Below, one piece after another: positions 32,701-33,164 of a stretch of DNA of 33,164 nucleotides. The translations under genes and the position numbers were made by a program. The notes under the pieces are model-generated. The model saw only the letters and a list, made by a program, of their open reading frames with translations. It did not search any database and was not told the origin of the DNA. This stretch comes from Candidatus Delongbacteria bacterium. GTDB taxonomy: Bacteria; Delongbacteria; UBA4055. Positions within the stretch are counted from its first letter, which is position 1. Each line of letters opens with the position of its first letter. Location: assembly GCA_027858795.1 (NCBI GenBank), contig JAQICF010000194.1, positions 1-33,164 on the forward strand. Direction: 5' to 3'.

Positions 32701-32833
32701 CATCATTGTCGTAATCACCCCAGACCACAGAGCTGTTGCTTACTCCTGTCAACACTGCTCCGATGTCAGTGAAAGTCTGGCATTGTAAAAATGAGCTAAA
32801 GAAGATTATTACTAACAAAATTATGTTTTTCAT
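29777..32833 (-). CDS. Secreted FG-GAP/VCBS-like repeat and fibronectin type III protein
   Basis: A surface or secreted protein of 1018 residues. The signal peptide is MKNIILLVIIFFSSFLQCQ. Five 50-residue repeats come first (about 22-270), then fibronectin type III-like domains (about 275-470), seven more repeats (about 475-820) and further fibronectin-like domains to the end. Each repeat holds WGDYDNDGDLDILLTG, whose DxDxDGDLD is a calcium-binding loop, and ends in IYRNDSGVFTDINAGL; repeats of this type form beta-propeller blades as in FG-GAP/VCBS and ASPIC-like proteins. The two fibronectin blocks share NTIP.SPSNLSA and ETPQNGLSYNL, so the whole architecture is duplicated. No clear type IX sorting domain or anchor is seen. 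An upstream in-frame ATG (32845) is rejected because GAGG for ATG 32833 overlaps it. Adhesion or glycan binding is an inference. Confidence 0.9.
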   Translation of the reverse strand: MKNIILLVIIFFSSFLQCQTFTDIGAVLTGVSNSSVVWGDYDNDGDLDILLTGIDETWTAVSKIYRNDSGVFTDLNAGLPGVMDGSAAWGDFDNDGDLDLLLTGESDFRPVSIIYNNMSGVFTDINAGLPGVMDGSAAWGDYDNDGDLDILLTGDSDFGPVSIIYNNMSGFFIDINAGLTGVYYSSVAWGDYDNDGDLDILLTGDSNWGPVSIIYNNMSGVFIDINAGLLEVIDGSAAWGDYDNDGDLDILLTGDSDFGPVSIIYMNNSPVSNTIPSSPSNLSADINGSDITFSWDRSTDNETPQNGLSYNLCIGTLSQNCAIKSPMSNIQTGYRKVVSLGNANLLNSYQIKNMFPGTYYWSVQAVDNNFSGSEFSMEQSFILSIDPPPATVATEATDVDVYSFTANWETTSGTKGYYLDIATDSSFTNYVSGYQNRDVNNVTFFNVAGLSSFTDYYYRVRAYNNGGIGITSNAILVKTLYTQFFPVTANLIDAYYGSAEWGDYDNDGDLDFIITGNTGSAGSATIYRNDSGVFTDINAGLPGVYYASAAWGDYDNDGDLDIILTGFSDGLRISKIYRNDSGTFTDINAGLTVVMYSAVAWGDYDNDGDLDLLCAGSRGSTNVSIIYRNDSGVFTDINAELPGVSISTADWGDYDNDGDLDILLSGNTGIVSVSDIYRNDSGVFTGINAGFPAVYYGAIDWGDYDNDGDLDIVYTGDTRTLDISRIYRNDSGIFTDINAGLTAVDYSSAAWGDYDCDGDLDLLCTGNTGSAGSATIYRNDSGIFTDINAGLTGVYKSSAAWGDYDNDGDLDILMTGDTGSGYLTQIYKNISSIPNTIPTSPSNLSAVQADSTVTLSWDKATDTETPQNGLSYNLYIRSDSLYAKSPMSNDSTGYRNIVNMGNINLRNSWTINNLPSGKYYWSVQAIDHAFSGSEFAPEQSFFYGNLNIPDNVNVSYNSGTVEITWGEVSNASSYKIYAADEPFGNYSDISSFGTFEGLNWTQTYSGDKRFYYVVAVTE

Positions 32834-32839
32834 AAAAAA

Positions 32840-32843
32840 CCTC
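32840..32843 (-). promoter_or_regulatory. Ribosome binding site deciding the FG-GAP protein start
   Basis: The minus strand reads ATGAGGTTTTTTATG; GAGG is 6 nt from the second ATG (32833), which starts directly with the signal peptide. The first ATG overlaps the GAGG and has no site of its own. Confidence 0.7.
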
Positions 32844-32876
32844 ATGAGTTATTTCAAAATTCTTTAAAAGTATTAT

Positions 32877-32990
32877 AATGTGCCAATGTCATCAAACAAA
32901 CCTTTTTTTAGAGCGAGAACCAAAACTACTATTGCCCACAACGCCCATGGCAAAAAGCAGTGATTCATCATTGATGTTTTGCCAATGTTA
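32877..32990. repeat. Right flanking repeat of the FG-GAP gene
   Basis: The inner end AATGTGCCAATGT (32877-32889) is the exact reverse complement of 29749-29761. Moving outward come AAACAAACC, AAAACTACTA, CCCACAAC and the palindrome ATGGCAAAA...TTTTGCCAA (from 32947), mirroring the left flank. The palindromic part also matches the left copy directly (CATTGAT-TTTTGCCAATGTT). Confidence 0.65.
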
Positions 32991-33032
32991 AGTGTTGTTC
33001 TAAAATCTTTTTTTCTTTTTATGGTAGGCTTT

Positions 33033-33051
33033 GAAATTGTTAAACAATTTC
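33033..33051. repeat. 8-bp palindrome over a stop codon
   Basis: GAAATTGT (33033-33040) and ACAATTTC (33044-33051) pair around a 3-nt loop that includes most of the stop codon of the minus-strand gene at the right edge. Possible weak terminator. Confidence 0.45.
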
Positions 33052-33164
33052 ATATTCTAATAAATCTTGGATTTCATTTTCAAGTTGATCAAAATCAGAT
33101 TTTAATTTATCAATCTTAATTAACTTTTCAGCGATTTGATCTTGCATTTCTTTTTTAACAATAC
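33040..33164 (-). CDS. C-terminal fragment of a coiled-coil-ended protein (5' part outside window)
   Basis: The last 40 codons of a minus-strand gene are visible, open to the window edge and ending with TAA at 33040-33042. The sequence is strongly helical with coiled-coil spacing (EMQDQIAEKLIKIDKLKSDF, then LENEIQDLLEYEIV). Such tails occur at the end of some N-6 DNA methylases and restriction-modification proteins, but also in many unrelated proteins, so no function is assigned. The reading frame is supported by composition only. Confidence 0.5.
   Translation of the reverse strand, partial: IVKKEMQDQIAEKLIKIDKLKSDFDQLENEIQDLLEYEIV

Noticed and set aside
29578..33000. Integron attC sites around the FG-GAP gene
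   Set aside because: The palindromes lack convincing paired core sites, the flanks are inverted rather than in direct order, and no integrase is seen.

Overview
The window is AT-rich chromosomal DNA (roughly one third G+C by eye) from a Gram-negative-type bacterium. Evidence for an outer membrane: a beta-barrel-like protein, an outer-membrane-transport-like protein, a lipoprotein and a large secreted FG-GAP/fibronectin protein. It uses the MEP isoprenoid pathway (dxr). Most genes carry clear GGAG-type ribosome binding sites, which is unlike typical Bacteroidota, although the domain content (repeat-rich secreted protein, hybrid histidine kinase, receiver-fused PEP/pyruvate-binding proteins) resembles that of the FCB group or a related candidate phylum. 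The phylum cannot be settled from the sequence alone.

Layout. 1-3179 (+): 3' part of a beta-barrel-like protein, dxr, and an outer-membrane protein gene broken by a one-base frameshift, preceded by a hairpin-rich leader. 3271-7036 (+): a triple-PAS hybrid histidine kinase overlapping a MeaB-type GTPase gene. 7037-10039 (+): a promoter and a 35-bp tandem-palindrome leader, then two different hexameric glutamate dehydrogenases separated by a good intrinsic terminator. 10078-18871: the most unusual part. Three paralogous proteins carry a PPDK/PEP-synthase-type ATP-binding domain but lack the phosphohistidine and PEP/pyruvate domains. Two are on + (one ending in a Pol-beta-type nucleotidyltransferase domain). 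The third, on -, has receiver-like N-terminal domains and is followed by a metallophosphoesterase. The two pairs converge with 10 bp between them. 19080-23216 (+): a polyprenol-phosphate-mannose-synthase-like glycosyltransferase, a glycosyltransferase fused to membrane and Rossmann-like segments, and the SppA protease. 23302-25427 (-): TPR protein, EcfT-like protein and truA. Then tRNA-Arg(CCU), a lipoprotein and a small + strand gene. 26617-29403 (-): the conserved dnaX-ybaB-recR operon. 29777-32833 (-): a secreted protein of about 1018 residues with twelve 50-residue calcium-binding FG-GAP-like repeats, flanked by imperfect inverted repeats. The right edge holds the last 40 codons of another - strand gene.

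How it fits together. Housekeeping functions (isoprenoid synthesis, tRNA modification, replication and recombination) are interleaved with an accessory signalling/metabolic block. The second glutamate dehydrogenase is probably cotranscribed with two PPDK-domain proteins, whose third relative carries receiver-like domains, so an unrecognised nucleotide-dependent phosphotransfer or regulatory module linked to nitrogen/carbon metabolism is plausible; this is inference. dnaX contains a run of ten A residues after which both shifted frames stop within six codons, a strong candidate for making a short gamma-type clamp-loader subunit by slippage.
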